The notes under the pieces are model-generated. The model ran no database searches. It was not told the DNA's origin and worked only from the letters and a program-made list of their open reading frames with translations. Shown one piece after another: positions 55,690 to 64,000 of a DNA stretch of 64,000 nt. The DNA is taken from the NCBI RefSeq assembly GCF_002706425.1, contig NZ_CP017713.1:2852001-2916000 (forward strand). Direction: 5' to 3'. Within the stretch, counting starts at the first letter, position 1, and every line of letters starts with the position of its first letter. The translations under genes were made by a program, and so were the position numbers. The DNA comes from Loigolactobacillus coryniformis subsp. coryniformis KCTC 3167 = DSM 20001. GTDB taxonomy: Bacteria; Bacillota; Bacilli; Lactobacillales; Lactobacillaceae.

Positions 55690-56460
55690 TTATCTAAACA
55701 ACCCAAACTTCTTTTTTTCTTTAACATAGTGGTACTCACTTGGCTCCAGGTCATCGCCATTAATGATCTTTTTAGCGTTATCTTGCATCCAAGTGACCAT
55801 TTCCGCCCCATTATGCTGCTCTAGCTTAGCGAAAGCTTTCTGCATACGAAAATTACGGCCCTTTAAGTTATGTGCGTCAGAGGCAAAAACAAAGCCTAAG
55901 CCGGCATCAATGATCCGTTGCGTAAAGTCTTCGACCTCGGAACCAAAAACGCCTAAGTAACTACTAGCGGTAATTTGCGTTAAACAACCGCTAGCCACGA
56001 AATCATAGAGCAACTCGGGCTTTTTTTGAATACCATGATTCCGCTCTGGATGAACAATTACTGGTGTAATTCCTGCCGCTTGTAGTTCAAAAATCATTTG
56101 GTTCGTGTATTCTGGCACCTCACTATGGGGGAGTTCCAACATCAGGTAGCGATTAGTTTCGTCAGCGAACAATACGTCATCATTTTTAATGGCTTGCATT
56201 AAGTCGCCAGTGATGTGTACTTCTTGACCGGGAAAGACAACTAAATCGATTTTAGCTTCATCCAACGCTGCTTGAAATTCTGCGGTCCGCTGAATCACGT
56301 CAGCCTTATGATTGGTATATTTGCCGTCCATGTGGTGTGGCGTCACCAAAATATGACTGATGCCGTTATCGACAGCCACTCGGGCCATCGCTAAAGCATC
56401 AGCCATGGTAGGCGCCCCATCATCACATCCTGGTAAGATATGACAATGTAGATCGATCAT
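55690..56460 (-). CDS. Tyrosine-protein phosphatase, PHP type (CpsB/CapC)
   Basis: 256 residues, metal-dependent phosphatase acting on the CpsD kinase. MIDLHCHILPGCDDG at the N-terminus, LVTPHHMDG, VHPERNHGIQ, and FASDAHNLKGR supply the His/Asp metal ligands of the PHP fold. It overlaps the kinase gene by 4 bp. Confidence 0.93.
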   Translation of the reverse strand: MIDLHCHILPGCDDGAPTMADALAMARVAVDNGISHILVTPHHMDGKYTNHKADVIQRTAEFQAALDEAKIDLVVFPGQEVHITGDLMQAIKNDDVLFADETNRYLMLELPHSEVPEYTNQMIFELQAAGITPVIVHPERNHGIQKKPELLYDFVASGCLTQITASSYLGVFGSEVEDFTQRIIDAGLGFVFASDAHNLKGRNFRMQKAFAKLEQHNGAEMVTWMQDNAKKIINGDDLEPSEYHYVKEKKKFGLFR

Positions 56461-57200
56461 TTCTTATCGTCCGTTCCGTAATACCCACCATAGTAGCCAC
56501 CGTAGTAACCGCCAGAAGCTGCATCCGTCACGCGGTTAAGTACGGCACCGATCAGGTTAGCGTTCACCTTTTTGAGTAAATCGCGCGCCCGTAAAACAGC
56601 CCCTTTAAGAGCGATACCTTGGGGAACCACCAAGATCACGCCGTCAACCTTACTTGCTAGAATTTGTGCATCGGTGACCTTATTAACTGGTGGCACGTCC
56701 AGAATAATAATATCAAATTGTTCTTTTAAGACTTTCAGTAATTGATCCATTTTCGAGGAGTTAAGTAATTCAGACGGATTCGGTGGCACCGGACCGCTTG
56801 GTAAAACGTACAAATTCGGCACTTCAGTCTCATGAATACTTTCACTTAAATTCGCCTGTTTTGCCGTTAAAATCGTGGTTAACCCTTGACTATTAGAGAC
56901 GCGAAAAGAGCGCGCAACCGCTGGCCGGCGTAGATCACTATCGATCAACAGGACTTTATTCCCTTGATCCGCCCAAGTTACGGCTACGTTAGCACTAATC
57001 GTTGACTTACCTTCTGAAGGATCAGCGGACGTAAAGAGCAGCGTTTTCAGTTGCCGATCAGCAGAAGAGAACTGAACGTTAGTCCGAATCGTTCGAAACT
57101 GTTCGGCAATCGATGAGGTTGGCTTGGTGACGGTGATCAAACCGACCCCGTTTTTCATACTGCTCGAATCCAACTGCTTTTTCTTTTTAAATAAAGCCAT
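56457..57200 (-). CDS. Bacterial tyrosine kinase (CpsD/EpsB)
   Basis: 247 residues. Walker A is SADPSEGKSTISANVA (about 55-70), Walker A' VLLIDSDLRRPA, Walker B FDIIILDVPPVN. The C-terminus carries a cluster of six Tyr in GGYYGGYYGGYYGTDDK, the autophosphorylation tail. The kinase is activated by the Wzz-type protein in the preceding gene and controls chain length and polymerisation. Confidence 0.94.
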   Translation of the reverse strand: MALFKKKKQLDSSSMKNGVGLITVTKPTSSIAEQFRTIRTNVQFSSADRQLKTLLFTSADPSEGKSTISANVAVTWADQGNKVLLIDSDLRRPAVARSFRVSNSQGLTTILTAKQANLSESIHETEVPNLYVLPSGPVPPNPSELLNSSKMDQLLKVLKEQFDIIILDVPPVNKVTDAQILASKVDGVILVVPQGIALKGAVLRARDLLKKVNANLIGAVLNRVTDAASGGYYGGYYGGYYGTDDKK

Positions 57201-58012
57201 TAGTTCACCCTCCGTCGTAATTCTGCACTACGCGGCGGCAACTCATCGGTTGTTTCCGCAACCCGCGTATGATGTCCGTGTTGACCGTGTTGTTGTCCAG
57301 CAAAGGCTCGCTTCTTAATATCTTCGTCTGAAATTTCCGAAACGATCCCTAAGCTGGTCAAACCTGCTTCAGCCAAAAAGGCTTCATCCTTAACCGTTTT
57401 ATCCAACGCTTCATTTAAGAAGGCCAAGCCAATTCCGGCTAACAAGCCGAGCACGAACCCAATGGCAATATTTAATGGTAACCGCGGTGAAACTGGTGAT
57501 TCATTGACCGCTGCCTTGGAGACGATCGAAACGTTATTAACACTCATGATCGATTTGATCTTATTACGGAAAGTCTGTGCCGTGACGTTAGCGATTTTAG
57601 CCGCTTCTTGGGGATCGGTCGTTTTAACGTCGACTGAGAACACCTGTGAATTCTGTTGACTACTGATTGAAATTTCGCTGCTTAACTTACCAACCGTTTG
57701 CCCATTACCCACCGTCTTAGCAACATCCTTTAAGATCGTTGGGCTAGTGATAATATCCTTATAAGTACTGATCATTTGCACATCAGCCTGGGTTTGTTGT
57801 AAAGCCGCCGTTTGTTCACTTGCATCTAATTTACGATTAACCAATAATTGTGTTGTCGATTGGTATTTAGGTGTCATCACGAAGAACGTCACGACGAACG
57901 CCAATAACGTTACGATGATCGTTGATCCGATAATGATCTTTAAATGTTTGCGCAACGTCAACAGAATATCTTCAATACTCAGGGTTGCCTCTGAATGGCT
58001 CGTTTCGTTCAT
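57200..58012 (-). CDS. Chain-length determinant (Wzz/CpsC-like) activator
   Basis: 270 residues: membrane helix 1 (about 33-53, IIIGSTIIVTLLAFVVTFFV), an extracytoplasmic Wzz domain (YQSTTQLLVNRKLD), a Pro-rich SPRLPLN motif, membrane helix 2 (about 186-206) and a His/Gln/Arg-rich cytoplasmic tail that should contact CpsD. First gene of the operon; ATG 58012 follows GGAGGAG. Confidence 0.93.
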   Translation of the reverse strand: MNETSHSEATLSIEDILLTLRKHLKIIIGSTIIVTLLAFVVTFFVMTPKYQSTTQLLVNRKLDASEQTAALQQTQADVQMISTYKDIITSPTILKDVAKTVGNGQTVGKLSSEISISSQQNSQVFSVDVKTTDPQEAAKIANVTAQTFRNKIKSIMSVNNVSIVSKAAVNESPVSPRLPLNIAIGFVLGLLAGIGLAFLNEALDKTVKDEAFLAEAGLTSLGIVSEISDEDIKKRAFAGQQHGQHGHHTRVAETTDELPPRSAELRRRVN

Positions 58013-58411
58013 TTAAAAAGCTCCTCCTATTACACACTCTTAAGGTGAATCCATTAGTTAAATCTACTAATAAATTTTAGATGTTACAGTTGGTGACCAT
58101 CCCTGTGGCTAAAAAGTCCCACAAGAAATATGACCAGATCATACATAGATGACGGGATAATTTATGCAGAGCATAAATTTGAATTTTTGATTTGTTTCGG
58201 CTACCTACCGAACAAGTTTCTTTTTGTTTTATATTTTCTAATAAGCACTATCATTGATTAAACTTATTGTTTAATTCACTGTCATTATAGTTTGTTTACA
58301 TAACAGTTTCATGACAAACACGTAACAAAACGAATATTAATTACCATGTGACATACTGTGTCGCGTTATTTCCGGACAATCGTTCGTAAATAGTGCCTTT
58401 TGTGCGATTAA
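58013..58411. other. Intergenic region upstream of the EPS operon
   Basis: Contains the diverged hairpin repeat (58045-58165) and, on the minus strand, a TATAAT at 58289-58284 that may be the EPS promoter -10; the matching -35 is unclear. No gene. Confidence 0.5.
58045..58165 (+). repeat. Dispersed hairpin repeat, copy 4 (diverged)
   Basis: ATTAGT...ACTAAT, GATGTTAC-AGTTGGTGACCAT, then CTGTGG...CCACAAG and AAATATG follow the same order as 36050-36130 of copy 2B, with changed bases in the stems. It forms part of the EPS operon leader region. Confidence 0.6.
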
Positions 58412-59542
58412 TTAGTCGTTTTTTTGCACCAGTTTCAAAATGGCTTTCGCCGTATCACTTAAGCTGCCATCTTTTTGATAATTGCTTAGTAATACGACAC
58501 CAGTTTTACCATCCTCGGTAAAGGCTAGCGCATTGTGGTAACCAGCAAAGTCAGCTCGACTGACTAACCGGCTGCCATCAATAGTCAACCGTCCAGTATA
58601 GGCAGTCCCCTCTTTGGCGATGGCCCCTTGATGCATGTACTTTTCACCGACAAAACTACTACTGGTGATGTAATGAGTCAACTGTGCCATATCACTAGCT
58701 GTAGTATAGAGCTGTTTTGAACCTAACTGACCATTCATCGTTTGGAAAAGCGTGTCTTGCGTGACCGCTGAAGCACTGTCACTAGCCTTATCATAAGTGA
58801 ATGATGGGGCTAACTTAGATTGTACCGCGGCGCTGGTGACAAAGCCTGTATGTTTGACCCCAGCTGGTTGCAAAAGCGTGTCCTTAATGAATTTCTGGTA
58901 GGATACGCCAGAGGCTTGCGCGATAATGCCAGAAAGTAACGCATAGTTAACTGTCTGGAAGTTATATTGCCCCGTTGTGGTCACAGTGGCGTTTGCTAGA
59001 TTCCATGCGATCACGTCTTTGTTTAACTCGCTGGCCGGTAAAACATCCAACGTCAAGCCAGAAGTCATTTCCAAAAGGCTGCCTACCGTGACACTAGCAT
59101 CGGCATTATCTAATAGGTAATATTTACTTACCGGTGTGGTCAGATCCAACTTGCCATCTTTGACTAACTGCATCACGGCCGCCGCCGTCAGCGTATTTTG
59201 CAATGCCCCGATCTGATACTCCGTCGTCGCTGTTTTGACATTCTTTTGTGGATCTTGTCCGTATGGTTGTTGGTAGATCAACTTGCCATCTTGAATCACC
59301 GCTACATTACCGACGAACTGGAGCTGTTTCAATTGCGCTTTCAGCTTTGTTTCATCAATGGTAGAACTTGCAGTCTTATCCGTTGTTGCCACTGGCGTTG
59401 TTTTCTCCGTCTTATCAGTCAACTTGTGAAAATAAACGTGAGCTAGACTGTTTTTTTGATAAATTGCTGCTACAGCTCCACCACCAACGATCACCAGCAA
59501 AACCAGTAAAATCGTCACAATTCGTCCTGCTTTATGTTTCAT
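58412..59542 (-). CDS. Beta-lactamase-fold protein with lost catalytic residues
   Basis: 376 residues: N-terminal membrane anchor (about 6-29, IVTILLVLLVIVGGGAVAA), Thr/Lys linker and a class C beta-lactamase/penicillin-binding-like domain. Where active family members have S-x-x-K in IGS(L/V)xK, this reads YQIGALQNTLTAAAV, so Ser is Ala and Lys is Asn. The Y-x-N region reads YNFQTVNYALLSG, also altered. A catalytic role is unlikely; binding of wall precursors or peptides is possible. ATG 59542 follows GGAGG; longer starts lack one. Confidence 0.78.
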   Translation of the reverse strand: MKHKAGRIVTILLVLLVIVGGGAVAAIYQKNSLAHVYFHKLTDKTEKTTPVATTDKTASSTIDETKLKAQLKQLQFVGNVAVIQDGKLIYQQPYGQDPQKNVKTATTEYQIGALQNTLTAAAVMQLVKDGKLDLTTPVSKYYLLDNADASVTVGSLLEMTSGLTLDVLPASELNKDVIAWNLANATVTTTGQYNFQTVNYALLSGIIAQASGVSYQKFIKDTLLQPAGVKHTGFVTSAAVQSKLAPSFTYDKASDSASAVTQDTLFQTMNGQLGSKQLYTTASDMAQLTHYITSSSFVGEKYMHQGAIAKEGTAYTGRLTIDGSRLVSRADFAGYHNALAFTEDGKTGVVLLSNYQKDGSLSDTAKAILKLVQKND

Positions 59543-59908
59543 GCGCACCTCCGCCATCACTGCAATCTTCATAAAAAAATCATAAAAAAATGCATTATCT
59601 ATCACACTATAACATAATGGTATATACCCAACAACTTAGATTCAAGTCTTGTTACAGAGCTGTAACAATTGATGTCAACAAAAATGGTCAAGTTTTAATA
59701 GCAGTTTTTTCACTTCTATATAATAGCAATATCCTTTACCGAGCATCGTCATTCATCCATATCAGCTATATATCAACCAATTCTTATTAGATAATTCATT
59801 GAACTATAATATCGACTTAAAAATATTAAAACTAACTAAATAAAAAAGCATTTGTTTTTTATCAAAATATAGTGGCATTAATTAATTTATGTATAAATAC
59901 AATTCTCC
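59543..59908. other. Intergenic region, AT-rich, no gene seen
   Basis: A stretch between two minus-strand genes. No ribosome binding sites, RNA gene or clear promoter; short frames are not coding-like. Confidence 0.5.
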
Positions 59909-59940
59909 AAAAAAGCTGATGGCGTATTCGCCATCAGCTG
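59909..59940 (-). terminator. Terminator of the ABC transporter operon
   Basis: AGCTGATGGCG pairs perfectly with CGCCATCAGCT and runs into TTTTTT on the minus strand. Confidence 0.88.
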
Positions 59941-59958
59941 ATCTTAAAACTTCTTCAC

Positions 59959-62502
59959 TTATTCCTTTGCCGCCAATGCACTGATCATATCAACGCGCTT
60001 TAGCCGGAAATGCGTGACGACCATGACGATCACCGTAAAGACGATCGTCATCAATGCCGCCACCACGTAGCCACTCCAACCGATGGTCAGCGGGAAGATC
60101 ACCGTACTAGTAGCCGCCTGGCGCAAAATAAATGCCGTCAGCAGATTACCTAGCCCGTAGCCGACCACGATGCCAAAGATCGTCAGCACCACATTTTCCC
60201 GCACGATATAGTTAGTGACTTCGTTGTCGAAAAAGCCGAGAACTTTGATCGTTGATAGTTCGCGAATTCGTTCGGAAACGTTGATGTTGGTCAAATTGTA
60301 TAACACAACGAACGACAACAAGCCGGATAGGAAAATGAAGATCCACACGATCGGATTTAATTTAGCAGCTTGTTGATCGATGGCACGCTTTTGCTTAGAG
60401 ATAAACTCAGTATGCACGACTTTATCACTAGCCAATAGTTTTTTCGCATAGGCGTTTTCTTGGGCGGCCGACTGTTTTTGCGTTTTAACTAGGCGGGTGT
60501 TGACCTGATAGCGACCACTAAATAACCGATTCAGTGTAACTTTGCTCATATAGGCAAAATGACCAGCGTAATTGGCAGTGATACCGTGGACTTTGACTCG
60601 CGCGGTCTGATTATCCGAGTTGGTCACCGTCACTATGTCGCCAGTCTGCACGTCTAACAGCTTAGCCAGTTTATTGCTCAATACTAGCCCATTTTGTGGC
60701 AATTTGGTCGTCAAACTAACGTAATCCTTGAATGCCTGCGGTTGATCAGTGGCGTCTAAACTGACTTCGCCGACTTTTTCTTGGCTGGTGCTAACGCTGA
60801 CCACATCGGTGTACAATCCAAGCGACTGTTGGTACCGTGGATTTTGCGCCAAGGTGGTAGTCACGTTTTTGGCGTCATCAGTGAGGCTGACCACCGCTTG
60901 GTAGTGCATGATCTGCTGGAACTGATTGATCCCCGACTGACTGATCGAGTCACGAATGCCGAAGCCGGTCAGGATCAAGGCGGTCCCACCGGCGATGCCG
61001 ATGATTGCCATCCACATCCGCGCCTTGAAACGGAATAGATTGCGGTAGCTGACTTTTTGGTTAAAACTCAAACGCCGCCAGATAAAGCCGATCCGCTCTA
61101 ACAAGATTCGTTTGCCGGCTTTCGGTGCTTTCGGTAGCATCAATGCTGCCGGTTTTTCGCGTAACTCTCTGGTCAACACGATCGATACTGCACCCAGGGT
61201 GACAAAAAAGCTGAATAGCGCCGCTAGCCAAATGGCGTTAACGGGATAATCCAGCACCACCGCTGTGTAGACATACTGGGTCATCGCTTTGAACACGATC
61301 AACGGCAGGGTATTAGCGCCGATCACCACACCCAGTACAGTTCCTAGCAACGCCGCAGCGATGCCATATAATAGGTAGTTACGCGCAATTTCCCATTTGG
61401 TATAACCTAACGCTTTCAGCGTGCCGATCTGGCCGCGGTCCTCTTCGATCATCCGTGTCATCGTAGTAAAGGTGATCAAACCGGCGATCAAGAAGAAGAA
61501 CAACGGAAAGACATTGGCGATAGCGGCAATCCGCGTCGTCATATCGCCATAACCCTGGAAACCAGGATTGCCCGCCCGTTTGGTGTAGGTGTATGTCGGT
61601 CGTTCAATCGCAGTCGCCTGTTGCCGTGCTGCAGTCAATTTCGCTTGAGCTGGCGCCAATTGTTGCGTGGCCGCCGTTGCGCCGATAGCTTGAGTCAGCT
61701 GGGCTTTTTGTTGATCAAGTTGCTGTTGTTGCTGCTTGATCTGTGCTAATGCCTGCTGTTGCAAGCTAGTCTGGCGCGCTGTTGCCCGGCCGCGCAAGGC
61801 TTTTTTAACGGCAGTTAGTTTGCGCTGGACCTGCTTTTTGTAAGTACTGCTGAAACTACTGTGATTTTGTAACTGCGGGAAGCGCACCGATAAAGCGGTG
61901 TAGACGCTGGCCTTGAAATTAGTGGCCGGTAAATAGGCAAAGTAAGCCACACTACCATCGCCAATATTGGCTGCGCCGCGTTCTTCGTCGTCGACAAATA
62001 GCGGCGAAGTCACAAAACCGACAACGCGATAAGTCTGCGTTTTTAGGTTATTATTTTTAACGCGGTAAGTGTCGCCTAGTTGGTAGCCTTTGCTTTTAGC
62101 TAACTGATCCAAAACGATCTCGTCACTGCGCTGCGGTAAATGGCCACTTTTCAACTTCAATTGGTTTTGCGTATCGCTTTTGCGGTAAGCAAATAATTGC
62201 GCCACGTCGCTACGCTTTTGGTCCAAAATGTAGACTGACTTTTCCGGCTGCACCTGAGCACCGCTGACTTTTTTGACGCGCTGCACATCCGCTCGGGTCA
62301 AGCCCGCGGTGGACACAACCCGCAAGTCGCTAAGCTTTTGTTGGCTAATATAACGGTCAGCACTGCCATACAGGTCAGGACTGACCGCCTTGATGCCGAC
62401 AAATAATAGCACGCCTAGCATAATGATCAGTACGATCGCGATAAAACGACCTAACGACTGCCGAACTGACCGCCATAATGATTGACTTAAATTATTCTTC
62501 AT
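59959..62502 (-). CDS. FtsX-type ABC transporter permease, large
   Basis: 847 residues from ATG 62502, which has GGTGAG at 7 nt (an overlapping GTG start at 62517 is possible). Architecture: N-terminal membrane helix (SLGRFIAIVLIIMLGVLLFVG), a first external domain with a Gln-rich coiled coil (about 240-300), an FtsX block of three helices (about 330-440), a short cytoplasmic link, a second helix plus external domain (about 500-720), and a final three-helix FtsX block. Such duplicated FtsX permeases act with MacB-type ATPases in export, peptide resistance or wall regulation. The specific substrate is unknown. Confidence 0.88.
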   Translation of the reverse strand: MKNNLSQSLWRSVRQSLGRFIAIVLIIMLGVLLFVGIKAVSPDLYGSADRYISQQKLSDLRVVSTAGLTRADVQRVKKVSGAQVQPEKSVYILDQKRSDVAQLFAYRKSDTQNQLKLKSGHLPQRSDEIVLDQLAKSKGYQLGDTYRVKNNNLKTQTYRVVGFVTSPLFVDDEERGAANIGDGSVAYFAYLPATNFKASVYTALSVRFPQLQNHSSFSSTYKKQVQRKLTAVKKALRGRATARQTSLQQQALAQIKQQQQQLDQQKAQLTQAIGATAATQQLAPAQAKLTAARQQATAIERPTYTYTKRAGNPGFQGYGDMTTRIAAIANVFPLFFFLIAGLITFTTMTRMIEEDRGQIGTLKALGYTKWEIARNYLLYGIAAALLGTVLGVVIGANTLPLIVFKAMTQYVYTAVVLDYPVNAIWLAALFSFFVTLGAVSIVLTRELREKPAALMLPKAPKAGKRILLERIGFIWRRLSFNQKVSYRNLFRFKARMWMAIIGIAGGTALILTGFGIRDSISQSGINQFQQIMHYQAVVSLTDDAKNVTTTLAQNPRYQQSLGLYTDVVSVSTSQEKVGEVSLDATDQPQAFKDYVSLTTKLPQNGLVLSNKLAKLLDVQTGDIVTVTNSDNQTARVKVHGITANYAGHFAYMSKVTLNRLFSGRYQVNTRLVKTQKQSAAQENAYAKKLLASDKVVHTEFISKQKRAIDQQAAKLNPIVWIFIFLSGLLSFVVLYNLTNINVSERIRELSTIKVLGFFDNEVTNYIVRENVVLTIFGIVVGYGLGNLLTAFILRQAATSTVIFPLTIGWSGYVVAALMTIVFTVIVMVVTHFRLKRVDMISALAAKE

Positions 62503-62510
62503 TAGTTTGC

Positions 62511-63212
62511 TCACCACTCAATATCGGCAACTGGCGTCGGCTGCGGATTTAATTTGATCTCACGCACTTGCGCATCGTTGATCTTGATCACTCGGTCAGC
62601 GATCGGTGCGATCGCCGCATTATGGGTAATGATGATCACCGTTTTACCGCGCTTGCGACAAACATCCTGCAGTAGCTGCAACACTTGTTTACCGGTGGTG
62701 TAATCCAACGCGCCAGTTGGTTCATCGGCTAGCAATAGCTTAGGGTTTTTCGCCAACGCCCGCGCGATCGCCACCCGCTGCTGTTCACCACCGGATAATT
62801 GTGCCGGAAAATTTTCTAGACGCGCACCTAAGCCAACCTCACGCAATGTTTCCGCTGGGTCTAACGCATCTGGCGCCACCGCGCTAGCCAACTCTACATT
62901 TTCCAATGCCGTTAAATTAGGGATCAAATTATAGAACTGAAAAACAAAGCCCACATCAGTCCGTCGATAAGCCGTCAATTGTTTTTCCGTAAACTGGGCA
63001 ATATCGACGCCATCAATGTTGATTGCCCCTTCCGTCGGTGTATCCATCCCACCTAAGATATTCAATACCGTTGATTTTCCCGCACCACTGGGTCCTAAAA
63101 TAATCGTCAGTTCACCTTGTTGAATGTCAAAAGTCAAATCATGATTAGCCACGATCTCGGTCTCGCCCATCTGATACCGTTTGGATTCGTGCTTCACTTC
63201 GATATACGCCAT
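62511..63212 (-). CDS. ABC transporter ATPase (MacB/LolD type)
   Basis: 233 residues: Walker [13 protein letters not shown] (about 40-51), Q-loop [10 protein letters not shown], signature [16 protein letters not shown], Walker [13 protein letters not shown] and H-loop ITHNAA. Its stop overlaps the GTG alternative of the permease. Together they form a two-gene transporter operon. Confidence 0.95.
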   Translation of the reverse strand: MAYIEVKHESKRYQMGETEIVANHDLTFDIQQGELTIILGPSGAGKSTVLNILGGMDTPTEGAINIDGVDIAQFTEKQLTAYRRTDVGFVFQFYNLIPNLTALENVELASAVAPDALDPAETLREVGLGARLENFPAQLSGGEQQRVAIARALAKNPKLLLADEPTGALDYTTGKQVLQLLQDVCRKRGKTVIIITHNAAIAPIADRVIKINDAQVREIKLNPQPTPVADIEW

Positions 63213-63614
63213 AATTGCCTCCGTAATTTAGATATTATCGTTATTATATGGGTGTCAAATTGCGAATGCAATCGATAATAGCACGAGTTAAGTGCGTTTT
63301 TGCCACCAAATTATTTCAAATCTGTTTTAGATACCCCATATCGTAAGCCACATGAGCAGACTTGGCCAATAGTGTGATCCATTAACGCGTGCTTTTTTAG
63401 ATAATCAGTTTTAGTCGTTATTCCGACCGCCGTTGATCCAACTGATTGAATTCACATTGTTCCCATTGTTCCATATGAAACATAAATTCATCACGTGTTT
63501 AAAATCCTAGCTACCCCTTTCTAGTGAATTTTGATACAGTTAAGATGGCTTTAATTCAATTAAGTAAGCAAGAATTTGAACCACGCTATTTCATTCAAAA
63601 ACAAGCAACAACGA
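63213..63614. other. Intergenic region, no gene seen
   Basis: No convincing reading frame. AAGTAAGCAAG and similar AT-rich sequence only. The ABC operon promoter must lie near 63240, but no clear element was found. Confidence 0.4.
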
Positions 63615-63642
63615 AACGACACTGAAGGCAGTGTCGTTTTTT
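63615..63642 (+). terminator. Plus-strand terminator
   Basis: AACGACACTG pairs with CAGTGTCGTT (10 bp) and ends in TTTTTT. No plus-strand gene precedes it in the window, so it may end a short RNA. Confidence 0.75.
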
Positions 63643-63649
63643 CGGCACA

Positions 63650-63686
63650 TAAAAACCCGCCATAACAATAGTCATGACGGGCTAAA
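63650..63686 (-). terminator. Minus-strand terminator-like hairpin
   Basis: CCCG(C)CAT at the left pairs with ATG(A)CGGG; on the minus strand it runs into GGGTTTTTATG. Confidence 0.6.
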
Positions 63687-63700
63687 AAGGAGTAAGGGTG

Positions 63701-63735
63701 CGTTTATGATTGGGAGGTCATAAACGCTTTTCTTT
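63701..63735 (+). terminator. Hairpin followed by T-rich tract
   Basis: GCGTTTATGA pairs perfectly with TCATAAACGC, followed by TTTTCTTTT. Confidence 0.65.
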
Positions 63736-63812
63736 TACTTTGGAGGAGTAAAATGAAAAAATGTTAGTTTCAAGCTCACACTTAAAACTGTTAGGGTTGT
63801 TAGGGTGTTTGG

Positions 63813-63846
63813 AAATATCAATAAGGTGGGTTCCTTATTGATATTT
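63813..63846. repeat. Perfect 14-bp inverted repeat
   Basis: AAATATCAATAAGG and CCTTATTGATATTT with a 6-nt loop (TGGGTT). No T-run follows, so it is not a clear terminator; it could be an operator or RNA hairpin. Confidence 0.65.
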
Positions 63847-63959
63847 ATCTATAATAATCAATAAATGTGAAGAAAGTATGAATTTTTGCTTGCTAAAGGC
63901 TTAAGAAACGATAAAGAAACCGCTACCCGAAATTATAATTCCATAAAAAGTAGTACTAG

Positions 63960-63988
63960 TTGCCAGACGCGAATAAGTTTGGCATAAT
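63960..63988 (+). promoter_or_regulatory. Promoter pointing out of the window
   Basis: TTGCCA (63960-63965) and CATAAT (63983-63988) with a 17-bp spacer. The transcript begins at the window edge. Confidence 0.6.
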
Positions 63989-64000
63989 GTAAGCAATTAC

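Overview
The window comes from a low-GC Gram-positive bacterium of the Lactobacillaceae; the genus cannot be resolved from sequence alone. Evidence: three T-box leaders (Tyr, Met, Ser), a KxYKxGKxW signal peptide on a LysM autolysin, a WxL/DUF916 surface pair, PerR with Bacillus-type ligand spacing, a Wzx/Wzy exopolysaccharide operon with CpsB/CpsD kinase-phosphatase regulators, and IS3, IS6-like, ISL3, IS21 and IS66 elements.

Layout. 1-11 kb is chromosomal housekeeping: partial GNAT gene, a CsoR-family regulator lacking metal ligands, asnB, a six-LysM autolysin, tRNA-Ala(CGC), T-box/tyrS, a phosphatase, a glpT remnant, a thioredoxin and ackA. 11-25 kb: a zinc-ribbon protein, a Met T-box separated from metQ by an IS copy flanked by 8-bp direct repeats, msrA, an M20 peptidase, a nuclease, a LysM/3D wall protein, T-box/serS, a DHA2 efflux pump, and two VIT-type metal transporters divergent from perR with PerR-box-like sites between them. 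25-30 kb: a roughly 520-nt structured RNA with its own promoter and terminator, a broken IS3 element, the WxL pair and an ISL3 element.

30.6-36.6 kb is the most unusual segment. A minus-strand operon encodes a phage-type DnaD-like replication protein, a DnaB-like helicase, a Phd-like antitoxin-fold protein and a small protein. Next to it lie a ComK-like regulator, a divergent small sigma-70 factor, and DUF1659 and DUF2922 proteins. The helicase operon and the DUF1659 gene carry a near-identical promoter-like block (GTGGCACAAA-N11-ATACGGCATCTATAAG), which looks like a dedicated sigma-factor regulon. Four TGTTG/CAACA palindromes at about two-turn spacing lie upstream of the operon. The locus is edged by copies of a hairpin-rich dispersed repeat also found at 2.8 and 58 kb.

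36.8-41.9 kb is a decayed accessory zone: two orphan genes, an IS66 remnant and a complete IS21 element with an extra small ORF. 41.9-58.0 kb is an exopolysaccharide operon read on the minus strand: chain-length/kinase/phosphatase (wzz, cpsD, cpsB), a membrane sugar dehydratase, priming transferase, epimerase, three glycosyltransferases, Wzy, a CDP-glycerol glycerophosphotransferase, Wzx, TagD and rmlACB. The final gene, rmlD, is truncated at the IS21 junction. The gene content predicts a rhamnose-containing, glycerol-phosphate-decorated polymer. 58-64 kb holds a beta-lactamase-fold protein that has lost its catalytic residues, an ABC transporter with a large FtsX-type permease, and a gene-free stretch rich in hairpins.
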